This document shows positions 7,654-14,032 of a stretch of DNA of 14,871 nt, piece after piece (positions within the stretch are counted from its first letter, which is position 1; every line of letters begins with the position of its first letter). The notes below the pieces were generated by a model. It was not told the origin of the DNA, searched no databases, and was given only the letters and a program-made list of their open reading frames with translations. Origin of the DNA: Alphaproteobacteria bacterium (GTDB lineage: Bacteria; Pseudomonadota; Alphaproteobacteria; ATCC43930; CGMCC-115725). The position numbers and the translations under genes are program-made. The stretch lies in assembly GCA_005888515.1 (NCBI GenBank), contig VAZR01000017.1, positions 1-14,871 of the forward strand. The letters run 5' to 3'.

Positions 7654-8498
7654 TGGTCACCGGGCACGGGCGCGTCGAACGGGCGGTCCGGGTGTGGCTG
7701 CCGGTCGGCTTTTTTCTGCTGGTCGCGCTGTTTCCGTTCTATTGGATGGCGATCACCTCGCTGAAGCCGAACGCCGAGCTCTACAACAAGAACTTGATGC
7801 CGCTGCTGATCCGCAATCCGACATTGAAGCATTATGTCGATCTGCTGACCGAGACGAGCTTTCTGTTGTGGACGTGGAACACGATGCTGGTCGCAGTCAT
7901 TTCGACTGCGATCTCGCTGGTGCTCGGGACGATGCTCGCCTACCCGCTGGCACGCATGCGCTTCGCCGGCGCCGGGCTGATCGGGATGGCCGTGGCCGCG
8001 ATCTATCTGGTACCGCAGCCGTTGCTGTTTCTGCCGTTGGCCGACGTGATCAACCGCCTCGATCTCGGCAACACGCTGACCGCGGTGATCCTGACCTACC
8101 CGACAATGCTGGTGCCGTTCTGCGCTTGGCTGCTGATCGGCTATTTCAAAACCGTGCCGAAGGAGCTCGAAGAAGCGGCGCGGATCGACGGCGCCAGCCG
8201 GTTGCAGACGATGCGCCGGATCTTCCTGCCGTTATGCGTCCCGGGATTCATCTCGGCCGGTATCTTTGCCTTCACGCTGTCGCAGAACGAGTTTCTCTAT
8301 GCGCTGATCTTCCTGACCAAAAGCTCGGTGCGCACGGTGCCGGTCGGGGTCATCGCCGAACTGATCCGCGGCGATGTGTTCTATTGGGGTCAGCTGATGG
8401 CCGGAGCCCTGCTTGGTTCGATCCCGGTCGCGCTGATCTATTCCTTTTTTGTCGAGCATTACGTCGCCGGGCTCACCTCGGGCTCGGTCAAGGCATAG
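7653..8498 (+). CDS. ABC transporter permease (MalG/UgpE type)
   Basis: This 281-residue inner-membrane protein is the second permease of the binding-protein-dependent importer. About six membrane spans are visible (starting with VWLPVGFFLLVALFPFYWMA at 14-33), and the cytoplasmic EAA loop lies at about residues 171-195 (KELEEAARIDGASRLQTMRR, then IFLPL). The leader-like region with ITSLKPNAELY after span 1 is typical of the MalG/UgpE branch. I prefer ATG 7653 over GTG 7650 because GGAGG at 7642-7646 is then better spaced. The A of the ATG is the last base of the preceding TGA, so the two permeases are translationally coupled. This gene is intact although its partner carries an amber codon. 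No ATP-binding subunit follows; a flavin monooxygenase starts 12 bases downstream. Confidence 0.92.
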   Translation: MVTGHGRVERAVRVWLPVGFFLLVALFPFYWMAITSLKPNAELYNKNLMPLLIRNPTLKHYVDLLTETSFLLWTWNTMLVAVISTAISLVLGTMLAYPLARMRFAGAGLIGMAVAAIYLVPQPLLFLPLADVINRLDLGNTLTAVILTYPTMLVPFCAWLLIGYFKTVPKELEEAARIDGASRLQTMRRIFLPLCVPGFISAGIFAFTLSQNEFLYALIFLTKSSVRTVPVGVIAELIRGDVFYWGQLMAGALLGSIPVALIYSFFVEHYVAGLTSGSVKA

Positions 8499-8510
8499 CC
8501 TGTCCGACCT

Positions 8511-9707
8511 ATGACCCGGCAACCTTTTCGCATCGCGGTGATCGGCGGCGGCATCGGCGGGCTGACCGCCGGGCTATCATTGCGCCAAGCCGGGTTCGAA
8601 GTCGATGTCTACGAGCAGGCACCGGTGCTGACCCATATCGGCGGCGGCATCAATATGGGCCCGAACGCGGCGCGCATTCTGTTGCGGCTTGGTCTCAGCG
8701 AGGGGCTGTTACGCGAAGGCGTGCGCCCGCGCAGCACCCATCAGCGGCGCTGGGATGACGGCCGCACCTTGCAGCGCGCGCCGCTCAATCCGCAATGCGA
8801 ACAGCTTTACGGCGCGCCGCACATCACGATCCATCGCGCCGATCTGCTGGCGGTGATTTCCTCCGGATTTCCGGCTGAGCGCATTCACCTCGGGCATCGC
8901 CTCATCGGCCTTGCCGATCGCGGCGATCATGTCGAAGCGTGGTTCGACAACGGCGCCCGTATCACGCCCGACATTCTGGTCGGAGCGGATGGCATCCACT
9001 CGGCTGTGAGGGGCATCTTGTTCGGCGAGGAGGCGCCGCGATTTGCCGGCTGTGTCGCCTATCGCGGGCTGGTGCCGGTCGAGCGCATCGCCGATCTCGG
9101 GCTTGAGCTCGGCAGCCAGTCCTGGGTCGGGCCCGGCGCGCATCTCGTGCACTACTTCGTGTCGCGCGGGCAGCTGTTGAATTTCGTCGGCTGGACCGAG
9201 CACGACGAGTGGAACCGCGAGGACTGGACCGACCGCGCCACCGTAGGGCGCGCCCTCGCCGCGTTCGAGGGCTGGCACCCGCAAGTGCGCCGGATCATCG
9301 GCGCGGCCGATGAATGCTTCATCTGGGCATTGTTCGATCGCGATCCGCTGCCGCGCTGGTCGGTCGGACGGGTAACATTGCTCGGCGATGCCTGCCACCC
9401 GATGTACCCGTTCATGGGCCAGGGCGCGGCGCAGGCGATCGAGGACGGCGCCGCTTTAGCCGCTTGTCTCGCGGCCGAGACTGACGACCGGGCCGGAGCG
9501 CTGGGCCGCTACGAACGGTTGCGGCTCCCCCGCGTCACGCGGCTGCAAGAGCTGTCGCGCGCCAACAAGCTGCGCTTTCACATGCGCGACGGCCCGGGGC
9601 AAGTGGCGCGCGATGCCGAATGGGCCCGCGCCGCCGACCGTTCGCCCGATGCGCTGCGGTGGCTTTATGAGCACGACCCCGCCGCGCTCGACCTGGTACG
9701 GGTATAG
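8511..9707 (+). CDS. class A FAD-dependent monooxygenase (salicylate/3-hydroxybenzoate hydroxylase-like)
   Basis: This 398-residue cytoplasmic flavoprotein is expected to hydroxylate an aromatic ring with NAD(P)H and oxygen. The three hallmark motifs of group A flavin monooxygenases are present: the Rossmann GGGIGG at residues 12-17 with the acidic partner E35 (VDVYEQ), the DG motif VGADGIHSAVR (157-167) and the GD motif LLGDACHPMYPFMGQGAAQA (290-309), followed by IEDG. The GGGINMGPNA segment (44-53) and overall length match the salicylate 1-hydroxylase / 3-hydroxybenzoate 6-hydroxylase group. UbiH-like or antibiotic-modifying relatives are less likely. It starts 12 bases after the permease gene, so it probably belongs to the importer operon and may act on the imported compound. 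No ring-cleavage dioxygenase is present. It converges on vapC with 10 bases between the stops. Confidence 0.88.
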   Translation: MTRQPFRIAVIGGGIGGLTAGLSLRQAGFEVDVYEQAPVLTHIGGGINMGPNAARILLRLGLSEGLLREGVRPRSTHQRRWDDGRTLQRAPLNPQCEQLYGAPHITIHRADLLAVISSGFPAERIHLGHRLIGLADRGDHVEAWFDNGARITPDILVGADGIHSAVRGILFGEEAPRFAGCVAYRGLVPVERIADLGLELGSQSWVGPGAHLVHYFVSRGQLLNFVGWTEHDEWNREDWTDRATVGRALAAFEGWHPQVRRIIGAADECFIWALFDRDPLPRWSVGRVTLLGDACHPMYPFMGQGAAQAIEDGAALAACLAAETDDRAGALGRYERLRLPRVTRLQELSRANKLRFHMRDGPGQVARDAEWARAADRSPDALRWLYEHDPAALDLVRV

Positions 9708-9717
9708 CAATGACAGA

Positions 9718-10107
9718 CTAGGGCGCGCGCACTCTTAAGCCGCCGATCCTCCTCGCCGCGTTTGCGAGCTGCCGATCAAAGCTGACGAACGTCTCACAAC
9801 CTTCGGCTTTTGCCAGATGCAGCGCGTCGGCAAAGTCCATGCCGCCGGCCAGCCAGTCCAATGCTTGGACTGCGAGCGCCGGATCTTCGAGAGTCACGGC
9901 GGGCAGGCCGGCAAGGGAACGCAACGCATCTACGATGCGCTCGCGACTGTACTGATAAGCCCGCCGCAGCACCCACTCGCATTCAAGGAGGACGGTTGTA
10001 CAGACGAATACGTCCTCATTGCGGATCAACGCACTCGCCCGCGCGAACTGCCTCGCGTCGTCGCGCGTCAGATAGCGGATCACGACATTAGTATCGACCG
10101 CGAGCAT
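9718..10107 (-). CDS. vapC: PIN-domain ribonuclease toxin (VapC type)
   Basis: This 129-residue PIN-domain protein is the likely toxin of a type II toxin-antitoxin pair; VapC toxins are Mg-dependent RNases that cut tRNA or rRNA. The acidic active-site residues are in place: D5 in MLAVDTNVVIRYL, E42 or E44 in VLLECEWVL, D94 in DFADALH and D111 in FVSFDRQL. Length is normal for the family. The ATG at 10107 lies inside the end of the upstream antitoxin gene, overlapping it by 20 bases, which is the usual translational coupling in vapBC. Its stop faces that of the flavin monooxygenase at a distance of 10 bases. RNA target cannot be inferred. Confidence 0.9.
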   Translation of the reverse strand: MLAVDTNVVIRYLTRDDARQFARASALIRNEDVFVCTTVLLECEWVLRRAYQYSRERIVDALRSLAGLPAVTLEDPALAVQALDWLAGGMDFADALHLAKAEGCETFVSFDRQLANAARRIGGLRVRAP

Positions 10108-10387
10108 GACGCCGCTTGATCTCCTCGGTTATCGCGGCGTCCATCTCGTCAAGCGTTTTCGGCGGGCCCTTATAGGCCAGCATTCCGGCGACATTTTCAG
10201 GCCGCGTGGGCGCAAAGAGCGGCGCAGGCTTGAGCAGCACGCCGTCGGGCGTATCCTCTACAAGGAGGCGAGTGCCAGGCCCCCAACGCCGCCGCTGGCG
10301 GACCGCTTTCGGCAGTATGACCTGTCCCTTCGTCGACACGGTCGTGGTCGGTGCTTCCGGTTTTGCCATTTGCGCCACTTGCACCAT
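10088..10387 (-). CDS. vapB: AbrB/SpoVT-fold antitoxin (VapB type)
   Basis: The product is a 99-residue (or 93-residue) antitoxin. An AbrB/MazE-like swapped-hairpin DNA-binding domain covers about residues 14-54 (TTTVSTKGQVILPKAVRQ, a WGPGTRLLVE turn and a DGVLLKP strand). The C-terminal tail (YKGPPKTLDEMDAAITEEIKRR) is the sort of segment that wraps the toxin. The first ATG is 10387, but a second at 10369 (MAKPEAP) keeps the whole domain and suits the candidate promoter better, so the start is uncertain. It overlaps vapC by 20 bases and presumably represses its own operon together with VapC. Confidence 0.88.
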   Translation of the reverse strand: MVQVAQMAKPEAPTTTVSTKGQVILPKAVRQRRRWGPGTRLLVEDTPDGVLLKPAPLFAPTRPENVAGMLAYKGPPKTLDEMDAAITEEIKRRHARGRY

Positions 10388-10392
10388 CCTGC

Positions 10393-10433
10393 GTAAGACG
10401 GTGGTAAGATAAGGCGTCGTTTCCTACCCACAA
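10393..10433 (-). promoter_or_regulatory. candidate vapBC promoter and direct-repeat operator
   Basis: On the - strand, TTGTGG (10433-10428) and TATCTT (10411-10406) are separated by 16 bases and could form a sigma70-type promoter. Overlapping and just downstream, the + strand reads GTAAGA twice, at 10393-10398 and 10404-10409, 11 bases apart, which is one helical turn. That spacing suits an operator for a dimeric antitoxin. Both boxes are imperfect, and no other promoter was tested by computation. Confidence 0.35.
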
Positions 10434-10443
10434 GTGGTGAGAC

Positions 10444-10483
10444 AAAAAGAAGAGCGCACCGCGACAAAGCCGCGATGCGCTCT
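10444..10483 (-). terminator. intrinsic terminator of the VOC-family gene
   Basis: The arms AGAGCGCA (10451-10458) and TGCGCTCT (10476-10483) pair perfectly, with a further CGCG/CGCG pairing inside after one mismatch. Read on the - strand the stem is followed by TCTTTTTGTC, a U-rich tract. It sits 34 bases beyond the VOC gene's stop and insulates that gene from vapBC, which is transcribed in the same direction. Confidence 0.8.
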
Positions 10484-10517
10484 GAGACCCGGCTACTTGC
10501 GCAGTGGTGTAGAAAAT

Positions 10518-10901
10518 TCACTCCGGCTTGCGGCAGTAGGCCGCGAGCTTGTTGCCGTCGAGGTCGCGGACATAACCGGCATAGGCATTGGGCCAAAAGC
10601 CGCGCGGCCCGACGGCGCCTTCATCCTTGCCGCCGGCGGCAAGCGCGGCCTTGTGGAAGGCGGCAACCGCAGCGCGGCTCGGCGCCTCGAAGCTGACCGT
10701 GCCGCCATTGGCCGGGCATGCCGGCTTCCCGTCCGCCGGCGTCAGCACCATGAATTCTTCGGCCGACTGGCCCCAACACGAGCCCCTGTCGCCCAGATCT
10801 TTGGTGCGCTTGTAGCCGAGCGGCGCCAGCACTGAATCATAGAATTGGCGCGCCTTGTTGAGGTCGTTCGTCCCGACCGTGACATGCGTGAAGATGGCCA
10901 T
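10518..10901 (-). CDS. VOC-family (glyoxalase/bleomycin-resistance-like) protein
   Basis: This 127-residue protein shows the paired beta-alpha-beta-beta-beta layout of the vicinal oxygen chelate superfamily. The N-terminal half is MAIFTHVTVGTNDLNKARQF and following, with the likely metal ligand His6. The C-terminal half carries FEAPSRAAVAAFHKAALAAG (71-90) and the closing strand GYVRDLDGNKLAAYC (109-123). The open frame extends upstream to 11213, but ATG 10901 is the right start: it is preceded by a strong purine-rich site (GAGGGAGGGGAGCG), and the extra sequence has no domain. Members of this family act as glyoxalases, dioxygenases, fosfomycin or bleomycin resistance proteins; nothing here decides among them. 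It is a single-gene unit with its own terminator, divergent from the asd-type gene. Confidence 0.85.
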   Translation of the reverse strand: MAIFTHVTVGTNDLNKARQFYDSVLAPLGYKRTKDLGDRGSCWGQSAEEFMVLTPADGKPACPANGGTVSFEAPSRAAVAAFHKAALAAGGKDEGAVGPRGFWPNAYAGYVRDLDGNKLAAYCRKPE

Positions 10902-11021
10902 CGCTCCCCTCCCTCGGATCATTGCTGCAAAACCGTAGCAGCTTTGCCGGGAAATGGTAAACCGCCGAGAGGCTGCGCGATCAGCATTGCTTTTCGCGTA
11001 TGAAGCGAGCAGATTCCGCAC

Positions 11022-11096
11022 ATGATTTTGGTCGTCCTCAAGCGCAAGACCATGAAAACCCCGCCCGGGCGGGCGTTGGAGGTGTCTGCGCGCTGA
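11022..11096 (+). CDS. putative leader peptide of an attenuator (24 codons)
   Basis: A 24-codon ORF begins MILVVLKRKTMKT and ends in EVSAR before TGA 11094-11096. Its first half is packed with Ile, Leu, Val, Lys, Thr and Met, mainly branched-chain and aspartate-family amino acids. The stop codon lies inside a hairpin of CGCTGA (11091-11096) and TCAGCG (11099-11104), and an intrinsic terminator follows 25 bases later, ahead of the aspartate-semialdehyde dehydrogenase gene. This arrangement is that of a translating-ribosome attenuator. Weak points are the lack of a clear ribosome-binding site and the short runs of any one codon. The coding call is an inference from position and composition. Confidence 0.35.
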   Translation: MILVVLKRKTMKTPPGRALEVSAR

Positions 11097-11120
11097 GTTC
11101 AGCGACAAATCCATCTTCGA

Positions 11121-11156
11121 GGCCTCGCCGGGATAGCGACGGGGCCTTTTGTTTTT
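11121..11156 (+). terminator. intrinsic terminator upstream of the asd-type gene (possible attenuator)
   Basis: GGCCTCG (11121-11127) pairs with CGGGGCC (11140-11146), including one G-T pair, and is followed by TTTTGTTTTT (11147-11156). It is oriented on the + strand. No + strand gene other than the 24-codon ORF lies upstream, and the next gene starts 39 bases downstream, so it most likely regulates the asd/dapA-type operon. CGAGGCCTCG at 11118-11127 is itself a 10-base palindrome, and GC-rich CCCGCCCGGGCGGG at 11060-11073 could contribute to alternative folds. Confidence 0.7.
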
Positions 11157-11194
11157 CGGCACCCGTCTCCCCGGCCCAGCAATGGAGACACAAC

Positions 11195-12250
11195 GTGCCC
11201 AGCCCATCGACAAACCCGCGGCAAGCCCCTCGTTTGCGCCGATCGCCGCCGGTGGTTGCGATTATCGGCGCGACCGGCGCAGTCGGCCGCGAATTGCTCG
11301 GCGTCCTCGAACGCCGCGAATTCCCGCTCGCCGAACTGCGCCTTTATGCTTCGCAGCGATCGGCCGGCACGGTGCTGCCATTCCGCGGGAATGACATCAC
11401 CGTCGCGGCGCTGAACGACAGCACTTTCGCCGGCGTCGACCTGGCGCTGTTCTCGGCCGGCGCCAAGACGGCGCGCCAATATGCACCGGCCGCGGTGCGC
11501 CATGGCGCCGTGGTCATCGACAATTCCTCGGCCTTTCGCATGGATCCGGCGGTACCGCTGGTCGTACCGGAGATCAATCCGGACGAGATCGCACGCCACT
11601 CCGGGATCATCGCCAACCCGAACTGCGCCGCGATTATCGCGCTGTTGCCCCTGTGGCCGCTCCACCGCCGCAACCCGATCCGGCGCGCCATCATCGCGAC
11701 CTACCAAGCCGCCTCCGGCGCCGGCGCGACGGCAATGGCGGAATTGCGGGAGGCAACGCGTGCTGTGCTCGAAGGTCGGGCCTACCCGCCGCGGGTATTG
11801 CCGCATCCCTACGCCTTCAACCTGTTCAGCCACGACACGCCGGTCGATCCGGCGACCGGCTACAACGATGAGGAGACCAAGGTCATCAACGAGGCGCGCA
11901 AGATCTTCGGCGCGCCGGAGCTGCGGATCGGCGTGACCTGCATTCGCGTGCCGGTATTGCGCGCGCATGCGATGGCGCTGACGATCGAGTGCGAACATCC
12001 GATCACCGCGGATCAGGCGCGCGCCTTTCTGTCGGACGCACCCGGGCTGCGGCTCGTCGACGACGCCGAACGCAACCGTTTCCCGATGCCGTCCGAGGCA
12101 ACCGGCCAGGATGAGGTGCTGGTCGGCCGCATCCGCCAGGACCTTAGCGATCCAAGCGGTCGATCGCTCGCGCTGTTCGTGGCCGGCGATCAATTGCTGA
12201 AAGGCGCCGCGCTCAATGCGGTGCAGATCGCCGAACGGCTGCTTCCCTGA
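11195..12250 (+). CDS. asd: aspartate-semialdehyde dehydrogenase
   Basis: The 351-residue enzyme reduces L-aspartyl-4-phosphate with NADPH to aspartate semialdehyde, the branch point to lysine/diaminopimelate, threonine, methionine and isoleucine. Motifs are the nucleotide-binding VVAIIGATGAVGREL (20-34), SSAFRMDPAVPLVVPEIN (111-128), catalytic Cys144 in NPNCAA, TYQAASGAG (169-177), the substrate arginine and catalytic histidine in IRVPVLRAHA (R251, H258) and the C-terminal AGDQLLKGAALNAVQIAE (330-347). The frame is open from 11000, but GTG 11195 is the likely start: GGAG at 11184-11187 precedes it, and the upstream codons look non-coding. A terminator and short ORF upstream suggest attenuation. 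The N-terminus before the Rossmann strand is 15-20 residues longer than usual. It is 29 bases ahead of the dapA-type gene, forming an operon. It could be a second copy; this cannot be judged here. Confidence 0.88.
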   Translation: MPSPSTNPRQAPRLRRSPPVVAIIGATGAVGRELLGVLERREFPLAELRLYASQRSAGTVLPFRGNDITVAALNDSTFAGVDLALFSAGAKTARQYAPAAVRHGAVVIDNSSAFRMDPAVPLVVPEINPDEIARHSGIIANPNCAAIIALLPLWPLHRRNPIRRAIIATYQAASGAGATAMAELREATRAVLEGRAYPPRVLPHPYAFNLFSHDTPVDPATGYNDEETKVINEARKIFGAPELRIGVTCIRVPVLRAHAMALTIECEHPITADQARAFLSDAPGLRLVDDAERNRFPMPSEATGQDEVLVGRIRQDLSDPSGRSLALFVAGDQLLKGAALNAVQIAERLLP

Positions 12251-12279
12251 TTTTCATTCCACGCGATGGAGGTAATGCA

Positions 12280-13152
12280 ATGACCACCCTATCCGGCGTG
12301 TGGCTGCCGATTGTGACGCCATTCCATGGCGGCGTCGTCGATTTCGTCAGCTACGAGAAGCTGATCGAGCATTACATCGCCGCCGGGATCAGCGGCATCT
12401 TCCCGCTCGGCACGACGGGCGAAAGCCCGACCCTCGACGACGACGAAAGCGAGGCGCTCATCGAACGCATGCTCGGCGTTGTCGCCGGGCGCCTGCCGGT
12501 GTTTGTCGGGATCGGCGGCAATTCGACGGCCAAGACGCTGAAGATGCTGAGCCGGCTCGACCGCTATGATTTCGCCGGGATCGTCTCGGTCTGCCCCTAT
12601 TACAACCGCCCACCGCAAGACGGTCTGCGCGAGCATTTCCTCCGGATCGCCGAGGCCACCGACCGCCAGATCGTGATCTACAACATCCCCTACCGCACCG
12701 GGGTCAACCTCGCCAACGACACGCTGCTCGAGCTGGCCGAGCGGCCGAACATCGTCGGGGTCAAGGATTCATCCGGCAATCTCGCGCAGTCGATCGAGCT
12801 GTTGCGCCGCCGGCCGGCGGGGTTCTCGGTGATGACCGGCGAAGACAATTACTACTACACGACGCTGGCACATGGCGGCGATGGGGGCATCCTCGCCTCG
12901 GCGCATCTCGATACCACCGCTTTCGTGTCGGTGTACGAGCGCATGCTGGCCAATGACCATCGCGGCGCGCGGCGCATCTGGTCGGGGCTCGAAACATTGG
13001 TGCCGCTGCTGTTCCGCGAAGCCAACCCGATGCCGATCAAATATTGCCTGTGGCGCCAGGGTTTGCTGCGCTCGCCCGAATGCCGCCTGCCGTTGGCCCG
13101 GGTGTCATCGGCGCTAGCCGCCGAACTCGACCGCGCGATCGGCTATGGCTGA
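12280..13152 (+). CDS. dapA: 4-hydroxy-tetrahydrodipicolinate synthase (DHDPS) family aldolase
   Basis: This 290-residue TIM-barrel enzyme would condense pyruvate with aspartate semialdehyde, the product of the preceding gene, in the diaminopimelate/lysine pathway. Landmarks are GTTGESPTL (44-52, carboxylate binding), YYNRPP (107-112), Tyr134 in IYNIPYRTG with Arg139, Schiff-base Lys162 in VGVKDSSGN, and NPMPIKY (249-255), close to the DHDPS-typical NPIPIK. The arginine after PY favours true DHDPS over N-acetylneuraminate lyase or keto-acid aldolases. The strand GGDGGILASAHL (199-210) differs from the usual G-x-G-x-IS-x-x-xN, so a related catabolic aldolase remains possible. GGAGG at 12268-12272 is a good ribosome-binding site. 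The order asd-dapA with 29 bases between supports a shared metabolic job. It converges on the nuclease gene, with 7 bases between stops. Confidence 0.88.
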   Translation: MTTLSGVWLPIVTPFHGGVVDFVSYEKLIEHYIAAGISGIFPLGTTGESPTLDDDESEALIERMLGVVAGRLPVFVGIGGNSTAKTLKMLSRLDRYDFAGIVSVCPYYNRPPQDGLREHFLRIAEATDRQIVIYNIPYRTGVNLANDTLLELAERPNIVGVKDSSGNLAQSIELLRRRPAGFSVMTGEDNYYYTTLAHGGDGGILASAHLDTTAFVSVYERMLANDHRGARRIWSGLETLVPLLFREANPMPIKYCLWRQGLLRSPECRLPLARVSSALAAELDRAIGYG

Positions 13153-13159
13153 GCGAGGT

Positions 13160-13726
13160 CTATCCGCACCAGCTGCGGCGCGCCCCGTCCCAATGCCGCG
13201 CCAGCCCCTCGGCGACCAGGATCTCGCCTAAGGACCGGCCGTGGCGCTCGATCGTGCGAAGCTTGCGCCCGTAGCGGTCCTCGTCGCGGCCGCCGTGGTT
13301 GCCCAGCTCGAACGGCCCGGAATTGATCAACTCCAAGAGCCGATTTGTCGCGCGCTTACCGAGCGCGAGTTCGGATTCACATTTGTACTGATAGGTCTCG
13401 GGCGCATCGATGTCTTCGAGCCTGATCTTCAGCCCGCCGTAGTGGATCGTGTCGCCATCGACGACGCATTGGGCCTGGTTGCCTCGGCTGCACAGCGTGA
13501 ACTCGCCTCCTCCGGGGATCGAGAACCGACTCGATGTCGGGAGAATGTCGAGACCCAGCCCCTCCTTCACAAAGATCGCAGCCACGATACCGACGAGCAC
13601 CACCAGACGGACCGTCGAGACACGGAATCTTCCGTATCGCGTTGGTCGACCGGAGGACGAAAATCCGCGTCGCCGGTCGTAGAACCGAAACCGGGCCGAA
13701 GGCCGGTAGAAAGGCACCCATGCCAT
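13160..13726 (-). CDS. membrane-anchored thermonuclease-family (SNase-like) protein
   Basis: This 188-residue protein has a short basic N-terminus, one hydrophobic segment (about 39-54, VRLVVLVGIVAAIFV) and a C-terminal staphylococcal-nuclease-like domain. All five residues corresponding to the Staphylococcus nuclease active site appear present: D92 in VVDGDTI, R102, D107 and E110 in IRLEDIDAPET, and R154 in DRYGRKL. The ending LVAEGLARHWDG also fits the family. Catalysis of phosphodiester cleavage is therefore plausible; the hydrophobic segment would place the domain in the periplasm. I prefer ATG 13726, which has GGAG upstream, over a longer frame beginning with TTG at 13774. Cysteines near 79, 87, 116 and 187 could form disulfides outside the cytoplasm. 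It is divergent from the 2H phosphoesterase gene. Biological role unknown. Confidence 0.85.
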   Translation of the reverse strand: MAWVPFYRPSARFRFYDRRRGFSSSGRPTRYGRFRVSTVRLVVLVGIVAAIFVKEGLGLDILPTSSRFSIPGGGEFTLCSRGNQAQCVVDGDTIHYGGLKIRLEDIDAPETYQYKCESELALGKRATNRLLELINSGPFELGNHGGRDEDRYGRKLRTIERHGRSLGEILVAEGLARHWDGARRSWCG

Positions 13727-13973
13727 TGCCACTGCTCCGCCGCTGCGTTGCGGCAGCGTGCTCAGCAATGGCAAACGGAAGGTTAAGTCTTAGACGTGCA
13801 TGAAAAACAGTACGCACCAATATTGTTCAAATTCTCTGAGACAGAACGGCAGCGGATCGGAAAGGAACTGCCACCCGATGCAAGGCTGCTCGTCACGGAA
13901 CGACCTTCCTCACGACCGATCGAGCAGCCTGCAGTCCGTCCTATTGCAGCAGTATTGATCAGTCGGGGTAAAC

Positions 13974-14002
13974 TTGACGATGTTCCTGAATTGTTCTACA
14001 CT
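13974..14002 (+). promoter_or_regulatory. candidate sigma70-type promoter for the 2H phosphoesterase gene
   Basis: TTGACG (13974-13979) and TACACT (13997-14002) are separated by exactly 17 bases, matching the -35 and -10 boxes at 5 and 4 of 6 positions. Transcription would begin near 14009, about 25 bases before ATG 14033. The surrounding stretch 13727-14032 (306 bases) is less GC-rich than the genes, and I see no well-supported gene in it. An open frame from ATG 13796 crosses it, but its third codon positions are only about half G/C. Confidence 0.5.
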
Positions 14003-14032
14003 GAGGATAACCGGATTGGTCAGAGCCCCCCA

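Noticed and set aside
7694..8758. 354-codon open frame on the + strand crossing the second permease and the monooxygenase start
   Set aside because: It is in an alternative frame to two well-supported genes and its product is Arg/Ala-rich without motifs.
10428..10437. CCAC-AA-GTGG inverted repeat as a vapBC operator
   Set aside because: The four-base arms are too short to stand out in GC-rich DNA, and the GTAAGA direct repeat is a better candidate.
11099..12193. 364-codon open frame on the - strand
   Set aside because: It is the antisense shadow of the aspartate-semialdehyde dehydrogenase gene, with no recognisable domain.
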